64,000 nt of DNA from Maribacter sp. PR1 (GTDB lineage: Bacteria > Bacteroidota > Bacteroidia > Flavobacteriales > Flavobacteriaceae): contig NZ_JAQPCG010000002.1 of assembly GCF_028464145.1 (NCBI RefSeq), positions 372,001-436,000 of the forward strand. Reading direction: 5' to 3'. The translations under genes and the position numbers were made by a program. Below the pieces are notes generated by a model. The model was not told where the DNA came from, ran no database searches, and saw nothing but the letters and a program-made list of their open reading frames with translations. Below are positions 55,720-63,722 of the stretch, piece by piece. Position 1 is the stretch's first letter, and the number at the start of each line of letters is the position of its first letter.

Positions 55720-56997
55720 ATGAAAGGGAAAAATCTATCGGAACGGGATAAAAAATATCTTTGGCATCCTTTGACCCAACACAAAACCGCAGCTCCACCT
55801 ATTGGTATAGTCAAAGCAGAAGGTGCCTTGTTTTGGGATGAAGAAGGGAATTGTTATATAGACGCCATTGCCTCTTGGTATACGGCCATGTACGGTCATG
55901 GGAACCAGGCTATATCGCAAGCCATAACCGAACAAATGAAAGAATTGGATTTTGTAATGTTCAGTGGCTTTACGCATCCTCCGGCAGTTCGTTTATCGGA
56001 AGAATTAATGGCTATTCTGCCGGAAAATCAATCCAAGATTTTTTTTAACGACAATGGCTCCACTGCTGTCGAAGCCGCAATAAAAATAGCAATTCAGTAC
56101 CATCACAACATAGAGGATAAAAGAGATACCCTTATTGCCTTGGAAAATGGGTTTCACGGTGATACGTTCGGTGCTATGAGCGCATCTGGTCTTTCTTCCT
56201 ATAATGGTCCGTTTGAAGATTTCCTATTAAAGGTCGAACGTATTCCTGTTCCTTCGGGTGATAATATCCATGAAATTCTGTCTCAATTAGACCTGATTAT
56301 TTCGAAGAACAGTTGTGCTGCTTTTGTGTTTGAGCCCTTAGTGCAAGGAGCGGCAGGTATGAAGTTTCATTCTGCAGAAGGACTGGATAAGCTAATAAAA
56401 AAATGTCAAGAGAACAACATTTTGTGTATTTCGGATGAAGTAATGACGGGTTTCGGAAAAACGGGAAAGAACTTTGCTTCAGAATATTTAGTAAATAAAC
56501 CTGACATTTTGTGTCTAAGCAAGGCGTTGACCGCAGGTATGTTTCCCCTCAGTATTACGAGTTGTACAAAAAAAATTTTCGATTCTTTTCTCAGTGAGGA
56601 GGTTTCTAAAGGATTTTTCCATGCACACACCTACAGTGCACATCCCCTGGGCTGTGCGGCTGCCTTGGCAGGACTGGAATTATTGAAATCGAAAGAAATC
56701 AAGGAGCGTAGAAACTATATTGAAGCATCCCATACCTCCTTTGTTCTATCCGTTCAAGGTCACCCGAAAATTAAGAATGTACGTTCCATAGGCGTGATTC
56801 TTGCTATTGATTTGAACTTGAATACAGAACGATATGGTAATTTGAGGGATGAATTATATCAATTTTTTATGGAAAGGGGTATCCTGTTAAGACCTTTGGG
56901 AAATACAATATATGTTCTACCTCCATATATCATAACAGACGAGCAGCTACATAGTATATATGACGCTATTAACCAACTGTTGCTAAGTTTAAAGTAA
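55720..56997 (+). CDS. bioA: adenosylmethionine--8-amino-7-oxononanoate transaminase
   Basis: 425 residues, normal for BioA. The PLP class III aminotransferase uses S-adenosylmethionine as amino donor to make 7,8-diaminononanoate. Motifs seen: KYLWHPLTQHKTAAPP at the start, ASWYTAMYGHGNQAISQAI, NDNGSTAVEAAIKIAIQYH, ENGFHGDTFGAMSASG, FEPLVQGAAGM, ISDEVMTGFGKTG (PLP Asp) and LCLSKALTAGMFPLS (PLP Lys). A weak promoter box (CATCTTTG, 55680-55687) precedes it. It is followed by the ketoacyl synthase gene after two bases. Confidence 0.96.
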   Translation: MKGKNLSERDKKYLWHPLTQHKTAAPPIGIVKAEGALFWDEEGNCYIDAIASWYTAMYGHGNQAISQAITEQMKELDFVMFSGFTHPPAVRLSEELMAILPENQSKIFFNDNGSTAVEAAIKIAIQYHHNIEDKRDTLIALENGFHGDTFGAMSASGLSSYNGPFEDFLLKVERIPVPSGDNIHEILSQLDLIISKNSCAAFVFEPLVQGAAGMKFHSAEGLDKLIKKCQENNILCISDEVMTGFGKTGKNFASEYLVNKPDILCLSKALTAGMFPLSITSCTKKIFDSFLSEEVSKGFFHAHTYSAHPLGCAAALAGLELLKSKEIKERRNYIEASHTSFVLSVQGHPKIKNVRSIGVILAIDLNLNTERYGNLRDELYQFFMERGILLRPLGNTIYVLPPYIITDEQLHSIYDAINQLLLSLK

Positions 56998-56999
56998 AA

Positions 57000-58184
57000 A
57001 TGGCCACGGATAAAATCACGATTACTGCAATTTCATCTATATCCCCATTAGGAGAAAATTTAGAGGATGCCTGGGAAAGTTATGGGAATGACTATCATTA
57101 TCTTACACAGGAAAATTTCGATGGTAAATCAACTTGGATAGGTAGGCTAAATGAAAGCACGATGGAAAGTATCGAGAAGTTAGGTCAATCCAATTCCAAA
57201 TATAAAAACCTGGATAATAGTGTATTGTATGCTTTGCTTGTGTCCAGAAATGCTATTAAATCGGCAGGATGGGATAAAACATATGAAGGCGAAAATAATT
57301 TTGGAATAAATATTGGGTCTTCAAGAGGTGCTACGGGTTTGTTTGAAAACTTCCACAAAGATTATTTGAAAAAAGGTAGAACCTCCTCCTTGACTTCTCC
57401 AACAACTACATTAGGCAATATTTCGTCTTGGGTAGCGCACGATTTAGGAACGATAGGGCCCGAATTTTCACATTCCATCACCTGTTCAACGGCTTTGCAC
57501 GCACTGTTAAATGGTTTTGCCTGGCTCATGAGCGGGATGGCTGATAGATTTTTGGTGGGTGGTAGCGAGGCACCGTTGACTTCATTTACCATTGCTCAGA
57601 TGAAGGCGCTAAAAATTTACTCCAATAAGATAGCGGGTGACGGTCACAGCTACCCATGCAGGGCCATGGATTTGGATAAAAAAGAAAATACGATGGTTTT
57701 GGGGGAGGGGGCTTCCATGGCATGTTTGGAAAAAGGTGTTTCAAAAAATTCTCTGGCAGTTATCAAAGGCATTGGTTATGCCACAGAAACCTTAAATCAT
57801 AACGTATCCATTTCTTCAGATGCAAAATGTTTTCAAAAATCAATGGAAATGGCATTAAAGGGCATTCCTAAAGCGGATGTTGATATAATTGTGATGCATG
57901 CCCCAGGAACTATAAAAGGTGACCAATCGGAAAATAATGCTATTAAAAAGGTTTTTGGTGAAAAGATACCTTTTTTAACCACTAATAAGTGGAAGACAGG
58001 ACATACTTTTGGAGCATCAGGTATGTTGAGTATTGAATTGGCCGTGCTCATGTTGCAATATCAAAAAACTATTAGTGTACCGTATATTGAAAATGGAAAG
58101 GACCCAAAGGATATTAACAGCATCTTGGTCAATGCCGTAGGTTTTGGAGGTAATGCCGTGAGTATACTACTTTCTAAAGTTTAG
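57000..58184 (+). CDS. FabF-type beta-ketoacyl synthase within the biotin cluster
   Basis: 394 residues, thiolase-fold condensing enzyme. The catalytic triad of FabF-type enzymes is complete: Cys162 ([14 protein letters not shown]), His300 ([15 protein letters not shown]) and His335 ([15 protein letters not shown]), with Lys330 at the usual position. The spacing matches E. coli FabF closely, and it is not a FabH-type (Cys-His-Asn) enzyme. It lies two bases after bioA and 65 bases before bioB and has no neighbouring acyl-carrier protein or fatty-acid genes. I infer a dedicated role in making or elongating the pimeloyl precursor, but this is not proven. Sequence identity with FabF is low by eye. 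Confidence 0.85.
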   Translation: MATDKITITAISSISPLGENLEDAWESYGNDYHYLTQENFDGKSTWIGRLNESTMESIEKLGQSNSKYKNLDNSVLYALLVSRNAIKSAGWDKTYEGENNFGINIGSSRGATGLFENFHKDYLKKGRTSSLTSPTTTLGNISSWVAHDLGTIGPEFSHSITCSTALHALLNGFAWLMSGMADRFLVGGSEAPLTSFTIAQMKALKIYSNKIAGDGHSYPCRAMDLDKKENTMVLGEGASMACLEKGVSKNSLAVIKGIGYATETLNHNVSISSDAKCFQKSMEMALKGIPKADVDIIVMHAPGTIKGDQSENNAIKKVFGEKIPFLTTNKWKTGHTFGASGMLSIELAVLMLQYQKTISVPYIENGKDPKDINSILVNAVGFGGNAVSILLSKV

Positions 58185-58217
58185 AATATCAGATTATCAT
58201 ATCTGACCTAATTCTGC

Positions 58218-58225
58218 TATTTTTG
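58218..58225 (+). promoter_or_regulatory. TATTTTTG promoter -7 box for bioB
   Basis: TATTTTTG lies 24 bases before the bioB ATG at 58250. The box suggests bioB can be transcribed apart from bioA and the synthase. Confidence 0.45.
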
Positions 58226-58249
58226 ATAACTACTAACATCATTGAATTT

Positions 58250-59344
58250 ATGAGCGAAGCAAGACATGATTGGGCCAAGGAGGAAATTCTGGAAATTTAC
58301 AACAAACCTCTAATGGAGCTGTTATATGATGCAGCTACTATTCACAGAAAGAATCATGACCCCAATGTTGTTCAGGTATCCACTCTACTTTCCATAAAAA
58401 CGGGTGGTTGTCCCGAGGATTGTGGTTACTGTCCACAAGCTGCCAGATATCACACAGATATTGTAGGGAACGATTTAATGACGGTTTCACAGGTAAAGGC
58501 CCAGGCATTACGGGCCAAAGCTTCGGGTAGCTCTCGTGTATGTATGGGCGCGGCATGGAGAAATGTAAAGGATGGTCCAGAGTTTGACGAGGTTTTAGAA
58601 ATGGTAAGAACCATTAATAAACTCGATATGGAAGTTTGTTGCACCTTGGGGATGCTTACCGAGAATCAAGCAAAGCGTTTAGCGGAAGCTGGATTATATG
58701 CTTATAATCACAATTTGGATACTTCAGAGGATTATTATAAAGATATAATTTCTACACGTGCTTTTGAAGATCGTTTGGAAACAATTGATAACGTTCGTAA
58801 AAGTAATGTAACCGTTTGCAGTGGTGGAATCATAGGCATGGGGGAGAAACTAGAGGACAGAGCGGGCATGTTGGTTGCTCTGGCTTCATTAAACCCTCAA
58901 CCGGAATCCGTGCCCATTAATGCATTGGTAGCTGTAGAAGGTACACCTATGGAGGATATTGAACCAATTCCTATTTGGGATATGATAAGAATGGTAGCAA
59001 CGACAAGGATTGTAATGCCCGAAACTCAAGTCCGCCTTTCTGCGGGTCGAACAGAAATGAGCAGGGAAGGGCAGGCAATGTGCTTCTTTGCGGGGGCCAA
59101 CTCTATTTTTGCCGGAGATAAATTATTAACCACACCAAACCCTGATGTTAACCAGGATATGGAAATGTTTAAACTTTTGGGGTTAAACCCACAAAAGGCC
59201 TTTACCAAGATTTCCCAACCAAAAACGGTAGAGGCATCAGACTCTCAATACAAGGGCCTAAATGAAAAACCAAAATGGTCCAGGCCTGGACATAGTATTG
59301 AACGCAATGAACAGGCCAAGAAAAAGGCGAAATTGACGGACTAG
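58250..59344 (+). CDS. bioB: biotin synthase
   Basis: 364 residues from the ATG at 58250; a TTG-led extension to 58223 would run into the promoter box. The radical SAM enzyme inserts sulfur into dethiobiotin. The iron-sulfur cluster motif is CxxxCxxC in [17 protein letters not shown] (near 54-65). Later [34 protein letters not shown] and [38 protein letters not shown] follow in the usual order. A C-terminal tail of about 50 residues after the core is longer than in E. coli BioB and basic at its end. It ends the biotin cluster. Confidence 0.97.
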   Translation: MSEARHDWAKEEILEIYNKPLMELLYDAATIHRKNHDPNVVQVSTLLSIKTGGCPEDCGYCPQAARYHTDIVGNDLMTVSQVKAQALRAKASGSSRVCMGAAWRNVKDGPEFDEVLEMVRTINKLDMEVCCTLGMLTENQAKRLAEAGLYAYNHNLDTSEDYYKDIISTRAFEDRLETIDNVRKSNVTVCSGGIIGMGEKLEDRAGMLVALASLNPQPESVPINALVAVEGTPMEDIEPIPIWDMIRMVATTRIVMPETQVRLSAGRTEMSREGQAMCFFAGANSIFAGDKLLTTPNPDVNQDMEMFKLLGLNPQKAFTKISQPKTVEASDSQYKGLNEKPKWSRPGHSIERNEQAKKKAKLTD

Positions 59345-59389
59345 TCCTACATTTTCAAAATTTTTATAAACTGTTTTAGATACGTTAAC

Positions 59390-59397
59390 TAAATTTG
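59390..59397 (+). promoter_or_regulatory. TAnnTTTG promoter -7 box for the cupin gene
   Basis: TAAATTTG, 24 bases upstream of the TTG start at 59422; a CTG at 59371-59373 sits where a -33 element would be, with a 16-base gap. Confidence 0.45.
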
Positions 59398-59421
59398 AGG
59401 CTCTAAAAAACCCAAGTAGTA

Positions 59422-60282
59422 TTGAAGTTAACAGAAATTCCAAAGATAGAATCTATAACCAAGGACGAATTTATCAGGGATTATTTCAAGCCTCAAAAGC
59501 CTGTTGTCATAAAAAAGGCAATTGAGGATTGGCCAGCTTCTAGGAAGTGGAATTTGGATTACATGAAAGGGGTAGCTGGAGATAAAGTTGTGCCACTTTA
59601 TGATGATAGACCCGTTCAGCATGAAGATGGTTTCAATGAACCACATGCCAAAATGAAGATGGCCGAATATGTAGAACTGTTAAAAACCCGACCTACTAAA
59701 TACCGGATTTTTCTTTGGAACATCTTAAAGGAAGTACCTGAACTGCAAAAAGACTTTTCTTATCCCGATTTTGGAATCAAACTTATGAAAAAGCTTCCCA
59801 TGCTGTTCTTTGGCGGGGAAGACTCCCACACTTTTATGCATTATGATATTGATTTTGGTAATATCTTCCACTTTCATTTTGAGGGAGAGAAGGAATGTAT
59901 TCTTTTCCCGCAATCGCAAACCAAATACTTATATAAGGTTCCACATTCATTAATAACCCATGAAAGTATAGATTTTTCAAATCCAGACTTAAAAAAATGG
60001 CCAGTACTGAAACAGGCAAGCGGCTATAAGACAAGGCTTAAGCACGGGGAAGTTTTGTATATGCCAGAAGGATATTGGCATTATATGAAATATATTACTC
60101 CTGGTTTTTCAATGAGCCTAAGGGCCATTGCTCGGAACCCAAAAAACTTAGCCAAGGCATTATACAATGTTCTTTTTATGCGGCATTTTGACGTTCTAAT
60201 GCGAAGAATTAAAGGGCAAAAGTGGATTGATGAAAAGAATGAAAAGGCGATTACCAGAACGAACCTTCTTAAAACGGGCTAA
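59422..60282 (+). CDS. JmjC-like cupin (cupin_8) protein with a TTG start
   Basis: 286 residues. The start is TTG at 59422: no ATG occurs until about codon 48, and the extension from 59422 matches the family pattern (LTEIPKIESITKDEFIRDYFKPQKPVVIKKAIEDWPASRKWN). The cupin has the metal-binding HxD...H set: MHYDIDFGNIFHFHFEG near 140-158 and MPEGYWHYMKYITPGFSMSL near 214-230. It is related to the JmjC/FIH and TYW5-like hydroxylases (Fe(II) and 2-oxoglutarate dependent), acting on a protein or small molecule. The substrate is unknown. It follows bioB by 77 bases, behind its own box. Confidence 0.82.
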   Translation: MKLTEIPKIESITKDEFIRDYFKPQKPVVIKKAIEDWPASRKWNLDYMKGVAGDKVVPLYDDRPVQHEDGFNEPHAKMKMAEYVELLKTRPTKYRIFLWNILKEVPELQKDFSYPDFGIKLMKKLPMLFFGGEDSHTFMHYDIDFGNIFHFHFEGEKECILFPQSQTKYLYKVPHSLITHESIDFSNPDLKKWPVLKQASGYKTRLKHGEVLYMPEGYWHYMKYITPGFSMSLRAIARNPKNLAKALYNVLFMRHFDVLMRRIKGQKWIDEKNEKAITRTNLLKTG

Positions 60283-60299
60283 CAGCTTGTATTCGGTAA

Positions 60300-60773
60300 T
60301 TAGGAAATAAGTTCGTTTGTTTTTTCATACACCAAATGACTTTCCCAACCTCGGTATAATAGGTAGTCCGCAAGTTTTCTTTTTCTTTTTTGAATGTTCC
60401 GTTCATTGATTTGAGCCAATCTTTTTTTGGCCAAATTGTCCAACGTGGTAAAATATTCTGGACCATCTATTTCCTTAAGGGCCGTTTGGATATTGTATCT
60501 TGAAATATCACGGAATTTTAATTCATTTACAATTCTATTTTTTCCCCATTTTTTTATCTTGAATTTACCTCTAGCAAAACTTTTGGCGAAGCGCTCTTCG
60601 TTGAGATAATTTTCATTGATCAAATGGGATACAATGGTGTCAATTGCAATAGAAATCATCCCCATTTCCTTTAATTTTCGCACAACTTCCTTATGGCAAC
60701 GATCTTGGTAAGCACAGTAGCCCTCCAGCTTTCTGGTGGCCTCATCAACCGTATAATTTTCTTTGTGATTCAT
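60300..60773 (-). CDS. recX: RecX-family regulatory protein
   Basis: 157 residues, an all-helical repeat protein modulating RecA filaments. It shows the three-helix repeats characteristic of RecX: YTVDEATRKLEGYCAYQDRCHKEVVRKLKEMGM, DTIVSHLINENYLNEERFAKSFARGKFKIKKWGKNRIVNELKFRDIS and TTLDNLAKKRLAQINERNIQKRKRKLADYLLYRGWESHLV. No recA is in the window. Its start overlaps the last base of the upstream PepSY gene (60773), so the two are on one transcript. Confidence 0.9.
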   Translation of the reverse strand: MNHKENYTVDEATRKLEGYCAYQDRCHKEVVRKLKEMGMISIAIDTIVSHLINENYLNEERFAKSFARGKFKIKKWGKNRIVNELKFRDISRYNIQTALKEIDGPEYFTTLDNLAKKRLAQINERNIQKRKRKLADYLLYRGWESHLVYEKTNELIS

Positions 60774-61348
60774 TAACTTTTAGACATCCTTTTCATCCTC
60801 TTTGGACCATACCAAAGCCAAAAGCCCGTTACTGTAAATAGTAATAGGGCCAGACCCATTACCGTGGTGTAGAATAATTTTATTTGCCCGTCGGTAGTAC
60901 CAAGATATTGGTCCAAGATAGAACCGTCATGCACTTGTTCTATAAAATCAGATCTTCTTTGTTCGATTTTTAAAATAGTTCCCGTGGCTCCGTCTAATTG
61001 AATTCCATAATAATTATTTTTGAAACTAAACTTTACGACACCTTTGTCCGGCCTAACGTCAATTCTGTCAATATCGGGAGATAATTGATTGGAAATCGAG
61101 TCCCTAAATATGATTTGGGCGTTGGTTTTTAGTTTTTCCAATGGAAGCCATTCTGCCAATTCCGCTGAAGTGCCTTGCTCCGTATCCGCTAAAATCACTC
61201 CATTACTATTCTTTTTCCAACCTAAAAGAAGCCCTGTTATAGAAACAAAAAGAAAAAAGAAAAATAGTAAAGCCCCTGTCGTTCGATGTAACTTTCGAAA
61301 AATCCGTAAAATTTTTGCTTGTTGTTGTCGTCTATTATTTTGTGCCAT
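60773..61348 (-). CDS. PepSY-associated transmembrane protein
   Basis: 191 residues from the ATG at 61348; the open frame extends upstream to 61468 with 40 residues of unrelated composition, and the M at 61348 (MAQNNRRQQQAKILRIFRKLHRTTGALLF) is the natural N terminus. There are two membrane helices (about 22-45 and 165-185) flanking a PepSY-like extracytoplasmic domain (NQLSPDIDRIDVRPDKGVVKFSFKNNYYGIQLDG and FIEQVHDGSILDQYLG). The H-R-T-T-G motif at helix 1 and the late H-D-G are typical of this family, related to the PiuB/iron-regulated membrane proteins with possible haem ligands. Function unclear; redox or metal metabolism is suggested by the family. Confidence 0.82.
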   Translation of the reverse strand: MAQNNRRQQQAKILRIFRKLHRTTGALLFFFFLFVSITGLLLGWKKNSNGVILADTEQGTSAELAEWLPLEKLKTNAQIIFRDSISNQLSPDIDRIDVRPDKGVVKFSFKNNYYGIQLDGATGTILKIEQRRSDFIEQVHDGSILDQYLGTTDGQIKLFYTTVMGLALLLFTVTGFWLWYGPKRMKRMSKS

Positions 61349-61465
61349 TAAAAGGGATTCAATTGCTAAAAATGTTAAAGGTAAGGGAAGAAAAATTGTT
61401 GTAGAAAATGTTTGAAATATTTTAAGATAATCAATTCCGGTTTTATCATTTGAGGTTTTCATAAA

Positions 61466-61498
61466 CAAAAAAAGCGACCTCTTTTGGAAGTCGCTTTT
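61466..61498 (-). terminator. rho-independent terminator after the RNase G gene
   Basis: On the minus strand, stem AAAAGCGAC / GTCGCTTTT with one mismatch and further pairs inside it, then a T run. It lies directly after the rng stop at 61504. Confidence 0.85.
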
Positions 61499-61503
61499 GA
61501 TGG

Positions 61504-63051
61504 TTAATATATTGTTTTACCGTCTTTATTCTTAAAACGGTATTCAAGATACGTATACGCATCCCTTGGTTGAATTTTTATCCATCTTTTATGTTCCAAG
61601 AACCACTTGGTTCGGATAGATGGGAATCCTCTGGTAATGTAGGCAGCAATGAAAGGATGTATGTTCAATGTTATGCTATTATCTTTAGCAGGTCCTTTCA
61701 ATAGTCGTTCTAAGTCTACATTTATTTTGTTTATCAAAACAATTGGAGCTTCAATCTCCTGTCCGTTCTTGTTCGGATTCTCTTCGGTAGTTTTGATATT
61801 CATTTCGGGTCTAACACGTTGTCTTGTAATCTGTATTAACCCAAACTTACTAGGAGGTAAAATTTTATGTTTTGCCCGGTCATCTTTCATCTCATCCCTA
61901 AGATGATCAAAAAGTTTTTTTCTATGTTGAGACTTTACCATATCTATAAAATCCACCACAATAATTCCTCCCATATCCCTTAGACGAAGTTGTCTAGCAA
62001 TTTCGGAGGCGGCCAACAAATTAACTTCCAAAGCTGTATCTTCTTGGTTCTTTGCCTTATTGGAACGGTTACCACTGTTGACATCTACAACGTGCAACGC
62101 TTCGGTATGTTCTATAATAAGGTAAGCTCCTTTGCTCATGGTCGCTGTACGACCAAAAGAAGTTTTAATTTGTCTGTCTATTCCAAACTTTTCGAAGATG
62201 GGAACAGTATTCGTGTAATGTTTTACAATAGATTCCTTTTCTGGAGCTATCTCGGAAACGTAGTCCTTAATCTCTCTATATAAGTTGTCGTCATCAACAT
62301 GAATTCCGGTAAAACTATCATTAAAAACATCTCTAAGTATAGAGGAAGCTCTATTAAGCTCCACTAATACTTTTGAAGGCGTTTGCGCCCGATATAATTT
62401 TTTACACATTGCTGACCATTTGTTCAGCAAGTTTTCTAGATCTTTATCCAGTTCTGCGACTTTTTTACCCTCTGCAACTGTTCTGATGATGACTCCAAAT
62501 CCTTTTGGTTTTATGCTCTTTACGAGTCTTTTTAACCTATCCTTCTCTTCTTTGCTTCCTATCTTTTGTGATACGGAAACTCGATCGGAAAAAGGCACCA
62601 TGACCAAATAGCGTCCTGCAATGGATAGCTCAGAACTTATTCTGGGTCCCTTGGTGGAAATCGGTTCTTTTACAATTTGCACTAAAAGTGATTGATTGGC
62701 TTTAATAACATCGGTTATTACACCATTTTTATCAATATCTTTTTCAAACGGAAAGTTTTTCAAGGAAAAATCCTTTAATTTTCCTGAGCTCACTTGTTTA
62801 ATGAACTTTAACATAGAGGATAACTGAGGGCCTAGGTCATGATAATGCAAGAAAGCATCTTTTTCATACCCTACATTTACAAAAGCCGCATTTAAACCTG
62901 TTACAGGCTTACGTATTTTGGCTAAAAATATATCGCCAACAGAAAAGTTATTGTTGTCTTCCTCTTTATGCAGTTCAGTGAGTTTTCCGTCCTTTAACAA
63001 AGCAAAGTCAACGGCATCGGAACTAGATCTTACGATTAATTCTCTATTCAC
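61504..63051 (-). CDS. rng: RNase G/E family ribonuclease without the CPxCxG zinc-link motif
   Basis: 515 residues, the length of RNase G. The N-terminal S1 domain (about 38-120, VGDIFLAKIRKPVTGLNAAFVNVGYEKDAFLHYHD) is followed by the RNase E/G core: EIEPISTKGPRIS-like, KHYTNTVPIFEKFGIDRQIKTSFGRT, HVVDVNSGNR (metal Asp), GGIIVVDFIDM (second Asp), SKFGLIQITRQRVRP. The CPxCxG motif that links dimers through zinc in E. coli RNase E and G is not present after the RQRVRP block. It should process rRNA and mRNA. It is upstream of a terminator and downstream of a gene for a 29-residue basic protein and HU, an order that I recall as conserved in the phylum. Confidence 0.93.
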   Translation of the reverse strand: MNRELIVRSSSDAVDFALLKDGKLTELHKEEDNNNFSVGDIFLAKIRKPVTGLNAAFVNVGYEKDAFLHYHDLGPQLSSMLKFIKQVSSGKLKDFSLKNFPFEKDIDKNGVITDVIKANQSLLVQIVKEPISTKGPRISSELSIAGRYLVMVPFSDRVSVSQKIGSKEEKDRLKRLVKSIKPKGFGVIIRTVAEGKKVAELDKDLENLLNKWSAMCKKLYRAQTPSKVLVELNRASSILRDVFNDSFTGIHVDDDNLYREIKDYVSEIAPEKESIVKHYTNTVPIFEKFGIDRQIKTSFGRTATMSKGAYLIIEHTEALHVVDVNSGNRSNKAKNQEDTALEVNLLAASEIARQLRLRDMGGIIVVDFIDMVKSQHRKKLFDHLRDEMKDDRAKHKILPPSKFGLIQITRQRVRPEMNIKTTEENPNKNGQEIEAPIVLINKINVDLERLLKGPAKDNSITLNIHPFIAAYITRGFPSIRTKWFLEHKRWIKIQPRDAYTYLEYRFKNKDGKTIY

Positions 63052-63178
63052 CTGAATGTATTTGTATCTATCCTAAAATTTGAGGATAGATTGATTAAAC
63101 AATGCTGTAAACAGATTTTTAAAAATCTGCCGAGATACTCATAGGAATCTCTATGTCAATGAACGTAGGTATAAAACG

Positions 63179-63204
63179 AAAAAGTAGTTGTAAAACTACT
63201 TTTT
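63179..63204 (-). terminator. hairpin terminator overlapping the stop of the 29-residue basic protein gene
   Basis: Perfect 11-base stem AAAAAGTAGTT (63179-63189) and AACTACTTTTT (63194-63204), four-base loop. It can terminate in both directions; on the minus strand the T run directly follows. It includes the stop codon of the small gene, and would separate it from rng. Confidence 0.75.
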
Positions 63205-63285
63205 CTTGTGTCGGTTAGCTCTTCTTCGCTTCTTACGCTTGTGAGTAGCTACCTTATGTCTTTTTCTTTTCTTACCGCTCGGCAT
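63196..63285 (-). CDS. 29-residue extremely basic protein, probable ribosome-associated protein
   Basis: The frame from ATG 63285 to TAG 63196 encodes 29 residues, of which about 20 are Lys, Arg or His: it opens MPSGKKRKRHKVATHKRKK, continues RRRANRHKKK and has no acidic residue. It starts 20 bases after the HU stop. I recall near-identical small basic proteins next to rng in many Bacteroidota. A Bacteroidota-specific ribosomal protein (bL38) has been described in Flavobacterium johnsoniae ribosomes, but I cannot confirm this is it. The very basic composition fits binding to rRNA, like THX. The strong terminator immediately behind it fits high expression. Confidence 0.75.
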   Translation of the reverse strand: MPSGKKRKRHKVATHKRKKRRRANRHKKK

Positions 63286-63305
63286 AAAGTTCTTCTTTTA
63301 GATTA

Positions 63306-63596
63306 TTATTTTACTTGTACGTTACTTTTAACACCTTCTACAAAAACCTTGGCTGGTTTAAATGCAGGAATGTTGTGGGCGGGGATTTTAATGGTTGTAT
63401 TCTTAGAGATATTCCTTCCGGTTTTCTCTGCCCTGGTTTTGATAATAAAACTTCCAAAACCTCTTAGGTAAACATTATCACCACTCTCTAAAGAAGTCTT
63501 TACTTCTTCCATAAAGGATTCAACTGTTGCTTGTACATCTCCTTTTTCAATTCCCAGTTTATCTGAGATCTTAGATACAATTTCCGCTTTCGTCAT
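63306..63596 (-). CDS. HU-family DNA-binding protein
   Basis: 96 residues, typical for HU/IHF. It has TKAEIVSKISDKLGIEKGDVQATVESFMEEVKTSLESGDNVYLRGFGSFIIKTRAEKTGRNISKNTTIKIPAHNIPAFKPAKVFVEGV, with the dimerising helices, the GFGSF strand and the KPAK DNA-binding arm near 75-80 (IPAFKPAK). It bends DNA as a nucleoid protein. A promoter box lies about 40 bases upstream. Divergent from mutY. Confidence 0.96.
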   Translation of the reverse strand: MTKAEIVSKISDKLGIEKGDVQATVESFMEEVKTSLESGDNVYLRGFGSFIIKTRAEKTGRNISKNTTIKIPAHNIPAFKPAKVFVEGVKSNVQVK

Positions 63597-63633
63597 CTTA
63601 CAATATTAGATTTTCTGTATTTTTTTCGGGTTG

Positions 63634-63641
63634 CAAATATA
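63634..63641 (-). promoter_or_regulatory. TAnnTTTG promoter -7 box for the HU gene
   Basis: The minus strand reads TATATTTG, 37 bases upstream of the HU start at 63596. The -33 element is not clear. Confidence 0.5.
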
Positions 63642-63695
63642 TAAATTAAATTCAATCTTTCTTTCTAAAGATCTAATTTTAAGTATTTAAACTTA

Positions 63696-63703
63696 TACTT
63701 TTG
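63696..63703 (+). promoter_or_regulatory. TAnnTTTG promoter -7 box for mutY
   Basis: TACTTTTG lies 19 bases before the mutY ATG at 63723, divergent from the HU box. The -33 element is weak. Confidence 0.5.
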
Positions 63704-63722
63704 TCGCTTATTATTTTTGTTG

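Noticed and set aside
57000..58184. FabH-type BioZ as the identity of the ketoacyl synthase
   Set aside because: The second catalytic residue set is His-His, as in FabF, not His-Asn as in FabH/BioZ.
61349..61468. 40-residue N-terminal extension of the PepSY protein
   Set aside because: The ATG at 61348 gives the family-like N terminus; the extension runs toward the rng terminator region.
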